Assembly (NCBI GenBank): GCA_007134665.1
Contig: SLKH01000346.1
Span: forward strand, 1 to 8,220
DNA: 8,220 bases
Source of the DNA: Balneolaceae bacterium
GTDB lineage: Bacteria; Bacteroidota; Rhodothermia; Balneolales; Balneolaceae
Reading direction: 5' to 3'
Translations under genes and position numbers: made by a program
In this document: one piece after another, positions 1 to 6,293 of the stretch
How positions within the stretch are numbered: the stretch's first letter is position 1
Layout of the letters: every line of letters begins with the position of its first letter
The notes under the pieces: generated by a model
Told to the model about the DNA's origin: nothing
Database searches by the model: none
What the model saw: the letters and a program-made list of their open reading frames with translations, nothing else

Positions 1-2829
1 AAGCACGAATATCAAAAAATTAAAGGTGAGCTTGAACCTCTTCAGGAGCGAATCCGGAATGCTGAGAACGAAAAAAGAGAGATTTCAACAAAACTGGATA
101 AACTTGAAGAAAGTGAAGAGTTAACCAGGAAAGCTCTTCATGAAAAAGAACAGGTTGAATCAGAAACCCGAAGGCATGCCAATCAGCTTGAAACAGCCAT
201 TCGGGAACTTGAAACCAATCTTAAAATCAGCCGGGAAAAAATAAATAATGAAGAAAATGTAATCCGGCAGTACGATGAGGACATAAAACAGAGTAAATCA
301 GACCTTGAAGAGTTAAAGAAACTGAAAACCGGATCGGTAGAAAAACTGGAAAAATTCAGTGCAGACCTTGATAAATCTGAAAAAAGCCTGTCTGAATCGC
401 GGGCCAGGTTTACCGATGTACAACAGCAGTATACAAAAATCAGGCATCAGCTTTATGAACTGGAAATTGAATCAAGTGACGCCCATAAGAAATTAAGCCA
501 TATCCAAACCGAACGTATACGGCTTGAATCAAAACTTGAGAATACGGAAGATGACCTGAGCAGGATCCTCGATGATATCAGTGATCTCAACAGCCAGATT
601 GATAAAATGGATCTTGAAAAAGCTGATATCGAAAGTAAACTACAGGATTTCGAACAAGAAAAAGAAACCCGGCTCAGGAAAATTACAGAAGCAATCCAGA
701 AAAAAAATCAGCTTGAAACCAACAGGGAAGAATTGCGTGAAACGATCCGAACCCTGAAAAGCCAGCGCGATGCCCTTGACTCTGAGATGAGGTTGATTGA
801 AGAATTAGCCGAATCCAGGGAATTTTTCCCGGCAAGTGTTGCTTATCTGACAGAGCATCACAAAGATTCTTTTTCACTGTTAGAAATTGTGGGAAATGTT
901 TTCCATACCGATGAAGATCATGCCACAGCACTTGAAGCTGCCCTTGGAGAATCCATCAATTATGTAATTGTCCAGTCGATGGAAGAAGCGGCCTGGGGAG
1001 CAAAACTTTTAAAGCAACACGAACAGGGACGGGCAACTTTCATCCCGAACGATGAACTGAAAAGCTCATATCCATCCGAAAAGCACTCTATTTTAAGTGT
1101 TGTAGAAACAGATGACAGCTACCAGCCAATAGCACAACTTTTACTGGGATCAATTTTGCTTGCCGAAGATGTAAACCAGGCAAAAAGACTGCTCGAACTT
1201 GGAGGGTCGGCAGCCGTCACAAAAGAAGGAGAACTGATCACGGCAAACCGGTTTTTACGGAGTGGCAGCAAGAGTAATCAGGCCGGAGTACGACTTGGGC
1301 TAAAGGATAAACTTGAGAAACTTGAAGCCAAATCATCGAACACTCACCATGAGTTAAAATTAAAGGAGAAATCACTCGAGAAGCTTGAGGTTCAGCTCGA
1401 AGAACTTGACCTGGACAAAATGAGAAATGAGTTCAATAAATTTGAAAAGGAGATCAGAAAATGGGAGCATAAAGCAAATCAGATCCATTCAGGAGTTGAA
1501 ATCTATGAAAAGAACATAGCAGACCTTAAAAATAGAAAAGAATCACTCACAACCAGCGAAGATACAGCAAAAGATGAGCTCAAAAATTTAAATCCCAGGC
1601 AAAATGAACTTCGCGAAAAGATTGAAAATCTGACAAAAGAGCAAAACGATAAAAAAGAAATTCTGCAAAATCTTGAAGATGAAAGGGCTATTGCACAAAA
1701 TCGATTTAATGATGCACAGTTAAAGCACCAGGACCTGAAAAATAAAGCTGACAACCTGGAACGCGATATTAAACGTGCCGAAAGCGGAATTGAATCCGTA
1801 CAAACACGTATGGACACAAGGCAGGAACTAACTGAACAGAGTCAGCAGAAGATATTTAAATACAAAAACAGTATTGAGGAAAACGAGATATCACTTGATA
1901 AACTGCAGGAAGAGAAATCTCACATAGATGTAAAGCTTCGAAAAGCAGAGGAAGAAAGCAGTAAGCAGCGGGGCCGGATCAATGAACTTGAGAAAGAACT
2001 AAAAGAGCTCAGAAAACGAAAAGAGGTCAATCTCGAGCTGGTTCATCACCTGGCAATGGCACGGGAGAAACTTGATATGAAAGCTCAATCCCTGTCCGAT
2101 CATGTATGGGAAACCTATGGATTGTTGATGAAACAAATTCAGGAATCGTTACCTGATGGGACAAATAGTGAAGATGCCAGGAAAAGGATTGGGGTGCTTC
2201 GGCAGAAGCTGAACCAGATCGGGGAAGTTAACCCGCTCGCTATTGAGGAATTTGAAGAAGAAAAAGAACGGCTTGAATTTCTTGAAGAACAGGTACAGGA
2301 CCTCCTCGATGCCGAGAAGCAACTAAGAGAAACCATTGCAGAGATAAATGAGACGGCAACTGAAAGGTTTAACGAAACGTTTGAGAAGATACGTACCAAC
2401 TTCAAATCCGTATTTAATACACTTTTCCAGGAAGATGACTATTGCGACCTGTTGATTGAGAAGGATGTAGAAGATCCCCTGGAAGCAAAAATTGAGATTA
2501 AAGCGAATCCAAGGGGAAAACGCCCTTCAAGTATCAATCAGTTATCAGGCGGTGAAAAAACATTGACTGCAATTGCATTACTCTTTGCAATCTACCTTGT
2601 GAAACCCTCTCCTTTCTGTGTACTCGATGAGGTAGATGCCCCTCTTGATGACGCCAATATCGAACGTTTTGCAAAGATGATCCGTAATTTCAGTGAGGCA
2701 ACCCAGTTTATCATCATCACTCACAACAAAAAAACCATGTCAAAAGCAGAGATGATGTACGGAGTAACCATGCCGGAAACGGGAGTCAGCCGTCTTGTCG
2801 GTGTCAAACTGGATGAAGTTGCAGTGTGA
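1..2829 (+). CDS. smc: Chromosome segregation ATPase SMC, partial (N-terminus off the left edge)
   Basis: SMC forms a ring-shaped dimer that, with ScpA and ScpB, compacts and helps segregate the chromosome using ATP. The reading frame is open from base 1 and ends at TGA 2827-2829, giving 942 residues. A full bacterial SMC is about 1,180 residues, so roughly 240 are missing, including the Walker A P-loop. Numbering the visible part from 1, residues 1-270 are Lys/Glu/Leu-rich coiled coil, 272-433 the hinge, and 434-about 780 the returning coiled coil. The C-terminal ATPase head follows, with signature motif LSGGEK (848-853), Walker B and D-loop (871-884, containing LDEVDAPLDD), and the switch histidine in ITHNKKTM. 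The ending VKLDE is typical of SMC. The ATG at 607 lies inside the coiled coil and is not a real start. In the hinge, three of the four usual paired glycines are replaced (N416, R417, S421; G422 kept). The family call is essentially certain. Confidence 0.97.
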   Translation, partial: KHEYQKIKGELEPLQERIRNAENEKREISTKLDKLEESEELTRKALHEKEQVESETRRHANQLETAIRELETNLKISREKINNEENVIRQYDEDIKQSKSDLEELKKLKTGSVEKLEKFSADLDKSEKSLSESRARFTDVQQQYTKIRHQLYELEIESSDAHKKLSHIQTERIRLESKLENTEDDLSRILDDISDLNSQIDKMDLEKADIESKLQDFEQEKETRLRKITEAIQKKNQLETNREELRETIRTLKSQRDALDSEMRLIEELAESREFFPASVAYLTEHHKDSFSLLEIVGNVFHTDEDHATALEAALGESINYVIVQSMEEAAWGAKLLKQHEQGRATFIPNDELKSSYPSEKHSILSVVETDDSYQPIAQLLLGSILLAEDVNQAKRLLELGGSAAVTKEGELITANRFLRSGSKSNQAGVRLGLKDKLEKLEAKSSNTHHELKLKEKSLEKLEVQLEELDLDKMRNEFNKFEKEIRKWEHKANQIHSGVEIYEKNIADLKNRKESLTTSEDTAKDELKNLNPRQNELREKIENLTKEQNDKKEILQNLEDERAIAQNRFNDAQLKHQDLKNKADNLERDIKRAESGIESVQTRMDTRQELTEQSQQKIFKYKNSIEENEISLDKLQEEKSHIDVKLRKAEEESSKQRGRINELEKELKELRKRKEVNLELVHHLAMAREKLDMKAQSLSDHVWETYGLLMKQIQESLPDGTNSEDARKRIGVLRQKLNQIGEVNPLAIEEFEEEKERLEFLEEQVQDLLDAEKQLRETIAEINETATERFNETFEKIRTNFKSVFNTLFQEDDYCDLLIEKDVEDPLEAKIEIKANPRGKRPSSINQLSGGEKTLTAIALLFAIYLVKPSPFCVLDEVDAPLDDANIERFAKMIRNFSEATQFIIITHNKKTMSKAEMMYGVTMPETGVSRLVGVKLDEVAV

Positions 2830-2857
2830 ATCCCGGCATTTTTTGCAGCCTTACAGA

Positions 2858-2883
2858 CAAAATATTCTTTCAATAATATTTTG
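2858..2883. terminator. AT-rich 9-bp inverted repeat, possible weak terminator
   Basis: Arms CAAAATATT (2858-2866) and AATATTTTG (2875-2883) are perfect complements around an 8-nt loop, 29 bp after the smc stop and between two convergent genes. The right arm ends in TTTT, so the smc transcript would carry a hairpin with a few U residues. The stem is almost entirely A-T, which makes a poor intrinsic terminator. The position suggests termination; the strength does not. Confidence 0.3.
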
Positions 2884-2906
2884 ACATCCCATTGATTGGT
2901 GATCTT

Positions 2907-2996
2907 GATCTCAGATCTCAGATTAATCGATTGCAGATCTTTGATCTGGTGGTAAAAATCTGAGATCAGGTATTCATCAATCTGAGATCTGAGATC
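2907..2996. repeat. GATC-rich nested inverted repeat in the convergent smc/helicase gap
   Basis: A perfect 18-bp inverted repeat has its left arm GATCTCAGATCTCAGATT at 2907-2924 and its right arm at 2979-2996. Each arm is itself a 7-bp tandem duplication (GATCTCA or its complement). Between the arms lie a small perfect hairpin, CAGATC-TTT-GATCTG (2934-2948), and a third copy of AATCTGAGATC (2957-2967, identical to 2979-2989). Eight GATC sites fall within 2901-2996, four of them in AGATCT. The right arm ends one base before the helicase stop codon (TTA on the plus strand, 2997-2999). It could be a REP/MITE-like dispersed element, a bidirectional terminator (though without a U tract), or a protein-binding or methylation cluster. 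The structure is read directly from the sequence; its function is unknown. Confidence 0.85.
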
Positions 2997-4478
2997 TTAT
3001 GACTTCGATTTTACCTTCGATTTTTTCTTTCGGTTCTTGTTTATAAATTTAGTGAAATAAGGATCGTCTTTTTGACTCTTCTTACCCGATGATTTACCTT
3101 TGTATTTCTTCCCGTTGGCGGAGCTTTTCCTGCTTCTTGTGTTCTTATTTTTGTCAACTTTTCGTTCCGTTGCAGGCCGCCCGGTTTGTTTATCCTGCAT
3201 TTTCAGCAAAACAGCAGCAACTTCGATCGGTGTAAACTTGTCGCCCGACAGTGATTCGATCTGCTCGATATAAGGCCTGAGACCACCTGCTTCCAGGTTT
3301 TTCTCTATTTCATCCAGGAAGGCATCACGCTGAGATGCTTCAACATCTTTGACTGAAGGAAGAGGAATCGTGTCAATTTTCACTTTCAATATCTTTTCGA
3401 TAAAACGGATGTTTTTACTTTTTCGACCAGATGAAAAGGTGTATGCAACACCTTTCCGGCCAGCCCTTCCGGTACGTCCGATTCTGTGTACGTAATACTC
3501 GGGGTCCTGCGGAATATCATAATTAAAAACTACATCGATATCATCCACATCCAAACCACGTGCGGCTACATCCGTAGCAATCAACACATCGATATTACCC
3601 TGCCTGAATTTATTCATGACTTTATCCCGTATATTCTGGCTCATATCACCATGAAGGGCGTCGCTTGAGTACCCTCGCGATTGCATTTCCAAAACAAGTG
3701 AATCACATTTTCTTTTCGTATTACAGAAAATGAGCGCAAGCCTGTAATCGTTGAGATCCAGCAGCCTGCAGATTCCTTCGGTTCGCATAGAATCCCTGGC
3801 TTCAACAATGTACTGTTCAATGCCATCCGCAGACGGTGCCTTCCCTTCCACTTTGATCATTTCGGGGTTCTGAAACCAGCGTTTCATAATTTTTTTAATA
3901 CCTGTCGACATCGTAGCAGAAAACATGATAGTCTGCCTCTCTGAATCCCCGGAAGTAAAACCAAGAATTGTCTCGATATCCTCTCTGAAACCCATATTGA
4001 GCATCTCATCCGCCTCATCGAGTACAACCATTTTCAGTTGATTCAGATTCAGTGTTTTTCGTTTCAGATGATCAATCACCCTGCCCGGTGTTCCTACCAC
4101 GATTTGAGTGCCGGATTTAAGTTGTTTGATCTGTCGGCTGATTGGTTGTCCGCCGTAGACCGGTGTAACCTTTACGCCACCCATAAATTTTGAGAGGTTA
4201 TTGAATTCACCCGCAACCTGTATTGCAAGCTCACGTGTCGGACACATAACTATAGCCTGCACTTCTCTGTTGTTTTGGTCAATTTTTTCGAGAACTGGAA
4301 TTGCGAATGCTGCAGTTTTTCCTGTTCCTGTTTGTGCCTGGCCGGCCACATCCTTTCCCTCAAGGATTTTGGGGATTGCTGCTGTTTGAATTTTTGTCGG
4401 TGCCTCAAAGCCCATTTCCTGAATTGCTTTGTTGATGGGCGTACCAATACCCAGATCGGCAAATTGAACTGTATTCAT
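2997..4478 (-). CDS. DEAD-box ATP-dependent RNA helicase with basic C-terminal tail (DeaD/CshA-like)
   Basis: A cytoplasmic helicase that unwinds short RNA duplexes with ATP; relatives act in ribosome assembly, mRNA decay and cold adaptation. It has 493 residues and every core motif: Q motif (F6, Q31), motif I AQTGTGKT (48-55), Ia PTRELA (80-85), Ib TPGR (130-133), II DEAD (154-157), III SAT (187-189), IV IFCNT (250-254), V ATDVAARGLD (301-310) and VI HRIGRTGRAG (331-340). Residues 370-428 form a linker like that of DeaD/CshA proteins. I see no folded DbpA-type RNA-binding domain after it. Instead residues 430-493 are a Lys/Ser/Arg-rich, probably disordered tail, likely for RNA binding. The start ATG (4478) begins just ahead of the Q motif and has no Shine-Dalgarno sequence. 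The gene is convergent with smc and divergent from ispH across 540 bp, so a long 5' leader is possible. The family is certain; the subfamily is tentative. Confidence 0.97.
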   Translation of the reverse strand: MNTVQFADLGIGTPINKAIQEMGFEAPTKIQTAAIPKILEGKDVAGQAQTGTGKTAAFAIPVLEKIDQNNREVQAIVMCPTRELAIQVAGEFNNLSKFMGGVKVTPVYGGQPISRQIKQLKSGTQIVVGTPGRVIDHLKRKTLNLNQLKMVVLDEADEMLNMGFREDIETILGFTSGDSERQTIMFSATMSTGIKKIMKRWFQNPEMIKVEGKAPSADGIEQYIVEARDSMRTEGICRLLDLNDYRLALIFCNTKRKCDSLVLEMQSRGYSSDALHGDMSQNIRDKVMNKFRQGNIDVLIATDVAARGLDVDDIDVVFNYDIPQDPEYYVHRIGRTGRAGRKGVAYTFSSGRKSKNIRFIEKILKVKIDTIPLPSVKDVEASQRDAFLDEIEKNLEAGGLRPYIEQIESLSGDKFTPIEVAAVLLKMQDKQTGRPATERKVDKNKNTRSRKSSANGKKYKGKSSGKKSQKDDPYFTKFINKNRKKKSKVKSKS

Positions 4479-4525
4479 TGATCGTTATATAATAGAATTA
4501 AAATAGTACTCAGTATTCAACACTG

Positions 4526-4554
4526 ATGGTTTGTTCCGATTTTCGGAAAACCAT
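4526..4554 (-). promoter_or_regulatory. Bulged hairpin upstream of the helicase start (candidate 5' leader element)
   Basis: The arms pair as ATGGTT (4526-4531) with AACCAT (4549-4554), and TTCCGA (4534-4539) with TCGGAA (4543-4548). A 2-nt bulge lies at 4532-4533 and the loop is 3 nt. This 12-bp stem lies 48-76 nt upstream of the helicase ATG, so it would sit in the leader if transcription starts further upstream. Cold-shock DEAD-box genes such as E. coli deaD have long structured leaders, which makes a regulatory role plausible. No start site or binding sequence is visible to confirm it. Confidence 0.4.
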
Positions 4555-4634
4555 ATCTCCCTCATCCATGTTGCCTGTATGTACTCTTTCACTTAAGAAG
4601 AAAGGATAAAAGCAATCTAACTTGTAAAGGAAGG

Positions 4635-4651
4635 ATCGAAATAATTTCGAT
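4635..4651. promoter_or_regulatory. Near-perfect 17-bp palindrome, candidate operator
   Basis: ATCGAAAT (4635-4642) and ATTTCGAT (4644-4651) are perfect complements around a single A. The spacing is too tight for a stable RNA hairpin but suits a dimeric DNA-binding protein. Flanking GAAGG (4630-4634 region) and CCTTC (4658-4662 region) extend the symmetry after a 6-nt interruption. It lies about 160 bp upstream of the helicase start. No regulator gene is in the window, so the binding partner is unknown. Confidence 0.3.
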
Positions 4652-4709
4652 ATCAAGCCTTCAATATAAGAATTAAATCCGAAAAAATATAATGACGTAA
4701 ATATACAGA

Positions 4710-4799
4710 AGGACTGAACCAACACAGTTTAATCCATTTCAGGTTTGTTGTTCATCGTGTGTGGATCGTTGATGATTGTGTATGTTCATAGGACTGAAC
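4710..4799. repeat. Pair of 10-bp direct repeats (AGGACTGAAC) 80 bp apart
   Basis: AGGACTGAAC occurs at 4710-4719 and again at 4790-4799. The DNA between and after them is GT-rich, with a looser duplication: a GATGATTGTGTATG-like segment near 4771 and a similar GATTGATTATGTATG segment near 4803. Two 10-mers so close in 540 bp are suggestive but not compelling. They could be remnants of a duplicated segment or binding sites. Confidence 0.3.
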
Positions 4800-4833
4800 G
4801 TCGATTGATTATGTATGCTAATAAAATATTTCA

Positions 4834-4913
4834 ACATCTTTCGATGTAGCTGATATCCTCGTCCTGAAAGGACAAAAGAGCTTAGCCAACTGACTATTTG
4901 ATCTAAATGGCTA
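4834..4913 (-). other. Cluster of three short hairpins, candidate structured RNA
   Basis: Read on the minus strand from 4913, TAGCCA pairs with TGGCTA (4908-4913 with 4883-4888, 19-nt loop). Next GTCCT pairs with AGGAC (4861-4865 with 4869-4873, 3-nt loop). Then ACATC pairs with GATGT (4834-4838 with 4843-4847) around a GAAA tetraloop. The GNRA loop exists only on the minus strand and is followed by AT-rich sequence. The stems are only 5-6 bp, so chance is a real alternative. If real, it is a small RNA or a distal part of the helicase leader, about 355-435 nt before its start. Confidence 0.25.
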
Positions 4914-4963
4914 CTGATAACATACAAATGCTCTCATCAGCCATAATCAGCATCTTCACACGT

Positions 4964-4975
4964 TTCATATATGAA
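4964..4975. promoter_or_regulatory. Perfect 12-bp palindrome TTCATATATGAA upstream of ispH
   Basis: The site is its own reverse complement and ends 5 bp before the TATATTTG element. It therefore covers the spacer between the expected -33 and -7 regions of the putative ispH promoter, a usual position for a repressor operator. AT-rich 12-bp palindromes do arise by chance, and no regulator is encoded nearby. Confidence 0.3.
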
Positions 4976-4980
4976 GTTTG

Positions 4981-4988
4981 TATATTTG
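4981..4988 (+). promoter_or_regulatory. Putative ispH promoter -7 element (TATATTTG)
   Basis: TATATTTG matches the Bacteroidota housekeeping -7 consensus TAnnTTTG exactly and lies 30 bp before the ispH ATG, giving a leader of roughly 20-25 nt. A clear -33 TTG/TTTG element at the usual spacing is not visible, so the assignment rests on one half of the promoter. Confidence 0.4.
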
Positions 4989-5018
4989 ATAAATTTTTAA
5001 GATTGACACAGTTGACTG

Positions 5019-6269
5019 ATGGCAAGAAAAACGTTTGATATTCCGGAAATGTACAAATCTCCGGTCATCCGAAAAGTCAAGGAAGCAAATAAAATCATTG
5101 ACCCACGAAAAAAAGGCCTGGAGCCCTCTCTGCTTGATTTCGGCCCGGTACAGTTTTTAATACCCCGCCATTTCGGGTTTTGTTACGGAGTGGAAAATGC
5201 CATCGATATCGCATACAAAACAGTTGAAGAGCATCCCGAAAAGGATATCTACCTTCTGAGTGAAATGATTCACAATCCAACGGTAAATGAGGATCTTCAG
5301 AAACGCGGGGTGCGATTTCTGTTCGACACCGATGGCACCGAACGAATCCCGATTCATTCGCTTGATGAAGAGGATATTGTAATTGTTCCGGCATTTGGAA
5401 CCACTATCGAAATCCAGGAGAAGCTCAGCAGGCAGGGAATCGATCCCTATCAGTATAACACTACCTGCCCTTTTGTTGAAAAAGTATGGAACCGCGGCAA
5501 ACAACTTGGAAAAAAAGGTTACAGTCTTGTTATTCACGGCAAATACAAACATGAAGAGACAAGGGCTACCTTTTCTCACAGTGCAAGCCACTCACCGGTA
5601 GTGGTTGTACTAAACCCTGAAGAAGCCACGATCCTGGCAGAAATTATGACCGGGAAACGGCCACCGAATGAATTTGGCCGCTTTTTCGGCCACAAGAGCA
5701 CTGAGGGCTTTGATCCGCTGGTTGACCTGGAGCACTTCGGGGTAATCAATCAAACAACTATGCTGGCCACAGAAACGCAGGAAGTTATGGATATTCTCAA
5801 GAGGGCTGCTTCAGATCGTTTTGGGAAAGAGGATGTTCTCAATCATTTTGCTGATACGTCAGACACCCTCTGTTATGCGACCAATGAGAATCAATCGGCA
5901 ACCTACGCCCTTGCAGAGCAAAAACCGGACCTGGCAATCATTGTCGGTGGATACAACTCTTCAAACACTATGCATCTTGCAGAAATTCTTGAAGGATATT
6001 GTGCAGCATATCACATCAGGGATGCCGGAGAATTTGATTCAACAGCTTTGATCCGACACTTTAATCAATGGGAAAAAAAGATGGTTGAAACTGAAAACTG
6101 GCTGCCCACTGAGAATACACCTGTACGGATCGCAGTCACTTCCGGAGCTTCCTGTCCGGATATCCTCGTTGATGAAGTTTTACTGAAAATTCATTCCTTC
6201 TTTGAAAACACCAGAAGTATTGACGAGGTCATCAAACCATTTGAAAAACAGCTTGAAACGGTCTCATAA
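5019..6269 (+). CDS. ispH: 4-hydroxy-3-methylbut-2-enyl diphosphate reductase (IspH/LytB), long type
   Basis: IspH catalyses the last MEP-pathway step, reducing HMBPP to IPP and DMAPP with a [4Fe-4S] cluster in the cytoplasm. The cluster cysteines are C55 (HFGFCYGVENAI), C150 (TTCPFVEKVW) and C285 (DTLCYATNENQ). Substrate-site residues visible are H85 (IHNPTVNE), H178 and E180 (IHGKYKHEET), T246/T247 (NQTTML), the SSN triad 314-316 (GGYNSSNT) and the TSGAS motif (374-378). The protein has 416 residues against about 310-320 for E. coli-type enzymes. It carries an N-terminal extension of about 45 residues and resembles the plant/cyanobacterial form. As in plants, the usual active-site His of the AHG motif is Phe (AFGTT, F126). 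The ATG at 5019 has no Shine-Dalgarno sequence; a later start would cut into the extension but is possible. The gene is convergent with the ybbR-like gene, only 24 bp away, leaving no room for a separate terminator. Confidence 0.97.
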   Translation: MARKTFDIPEMYKSPVIRKVKEANKIIDPRKKGLEPSLLDFGPVQFLIPRHFGFCYGVENAIDIAYKTVEEHPEKDIYLLSEMIHNPTVNEDLQKRGVRFLFDTDGTERIPIHSLDEEDIVIVPAFGTTIEIQEKLSRQGIDPYQYNTTCPFVEKVWNRGKQLGKKGYSLVIHGKYKHEETRATFSHSASHSPVVVVLNPEEATILAEIMTGKRPPNEFGRFFGHKSTEGFDPLVDLEHFGVINQTTMLATETQEVMDILKRAASDRFGKEDVLNHFADTSDTLCYATNENQSATYALAEQKPDLAIIVGGYNSSNTMHLAEILEGYCAAYHIRDAGEFDSTALIRHFNQWEKKMVETENWLPTENTPVRIAVTSGASCPDILVDEVLLKIHSFFENTRSIDEVIKPFEKQLETVS

Positions 6270-6293
6270 AACATCTGAAAGCCGTCCGGATCG

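Larger units (their letters stand above)
4479..5018. other. 540-bp divergent intergenic region, no convincing gene
   Basis: This AT-rich stretch separates the helicase (leftward) from ispH (rightward) and should contain both promoters. Two minus-strand open frames (4510-4725 and 4739-4927) resemble no family I know, are rich in Phe, Ser and Tyr, and look like chance openings. No tRNA or recognised riboswitch is apparent. It does contain a bulged hairpin, a near-perfect 17-bp palindrome, a cluster of three small hairpins, a 12-bp palindrome and a TAnnTTTG element, listed separately. It is unusually long for a window otherwise tightly packed, so a leader RNA, a small RNA or a decayed gene are all possible. 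Confidence 0.7.

Noticed and set aside
1503..1817. 104-residue antisense frame within smc
   Set aside because: It is the Ser/Phe/Leu-rich reverse complement of Lys/Glu coiled-coil codons, a common artefact.
607..2829. A separate 740-residue protein starting at ATG 607
   Set aside because: The same frame is open from base 1 with continuous coiled-coil sequence, so this ATG is inside smc.
2838..2850. T-run after smc as an intrinsic terminator
   Set aside because: The six-T run is not preceded by a GC-rich stem; the nearest pairing is only 3 bp.
2907..2996. CRISPR array or transposon ends
   Set aside because: The repeats are inverted and nested with irregular spacing, there is no encoded transposase or cas gene, and no target-site duplication is evident.
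4510..4725. 71-residue minus-strand open frame
   Set aside because: It has no recognisable domain, no start signal, an odd Phe/Tyr/Ser-rich composition, and overlaps palindromic elements; most likely a chance opening.
4739..4927. 62-residue minus-strand open frame
   Set aside because: It resembles no family, lies over the hairpin cluster and has no start signal; treated as non-coding.
5157..5591. 144-residue open frame antisense to ispH
   Set aside because: It lies wholly inside a gene with clear IspH motifs and its composition is that of a reverse-strand shadow.
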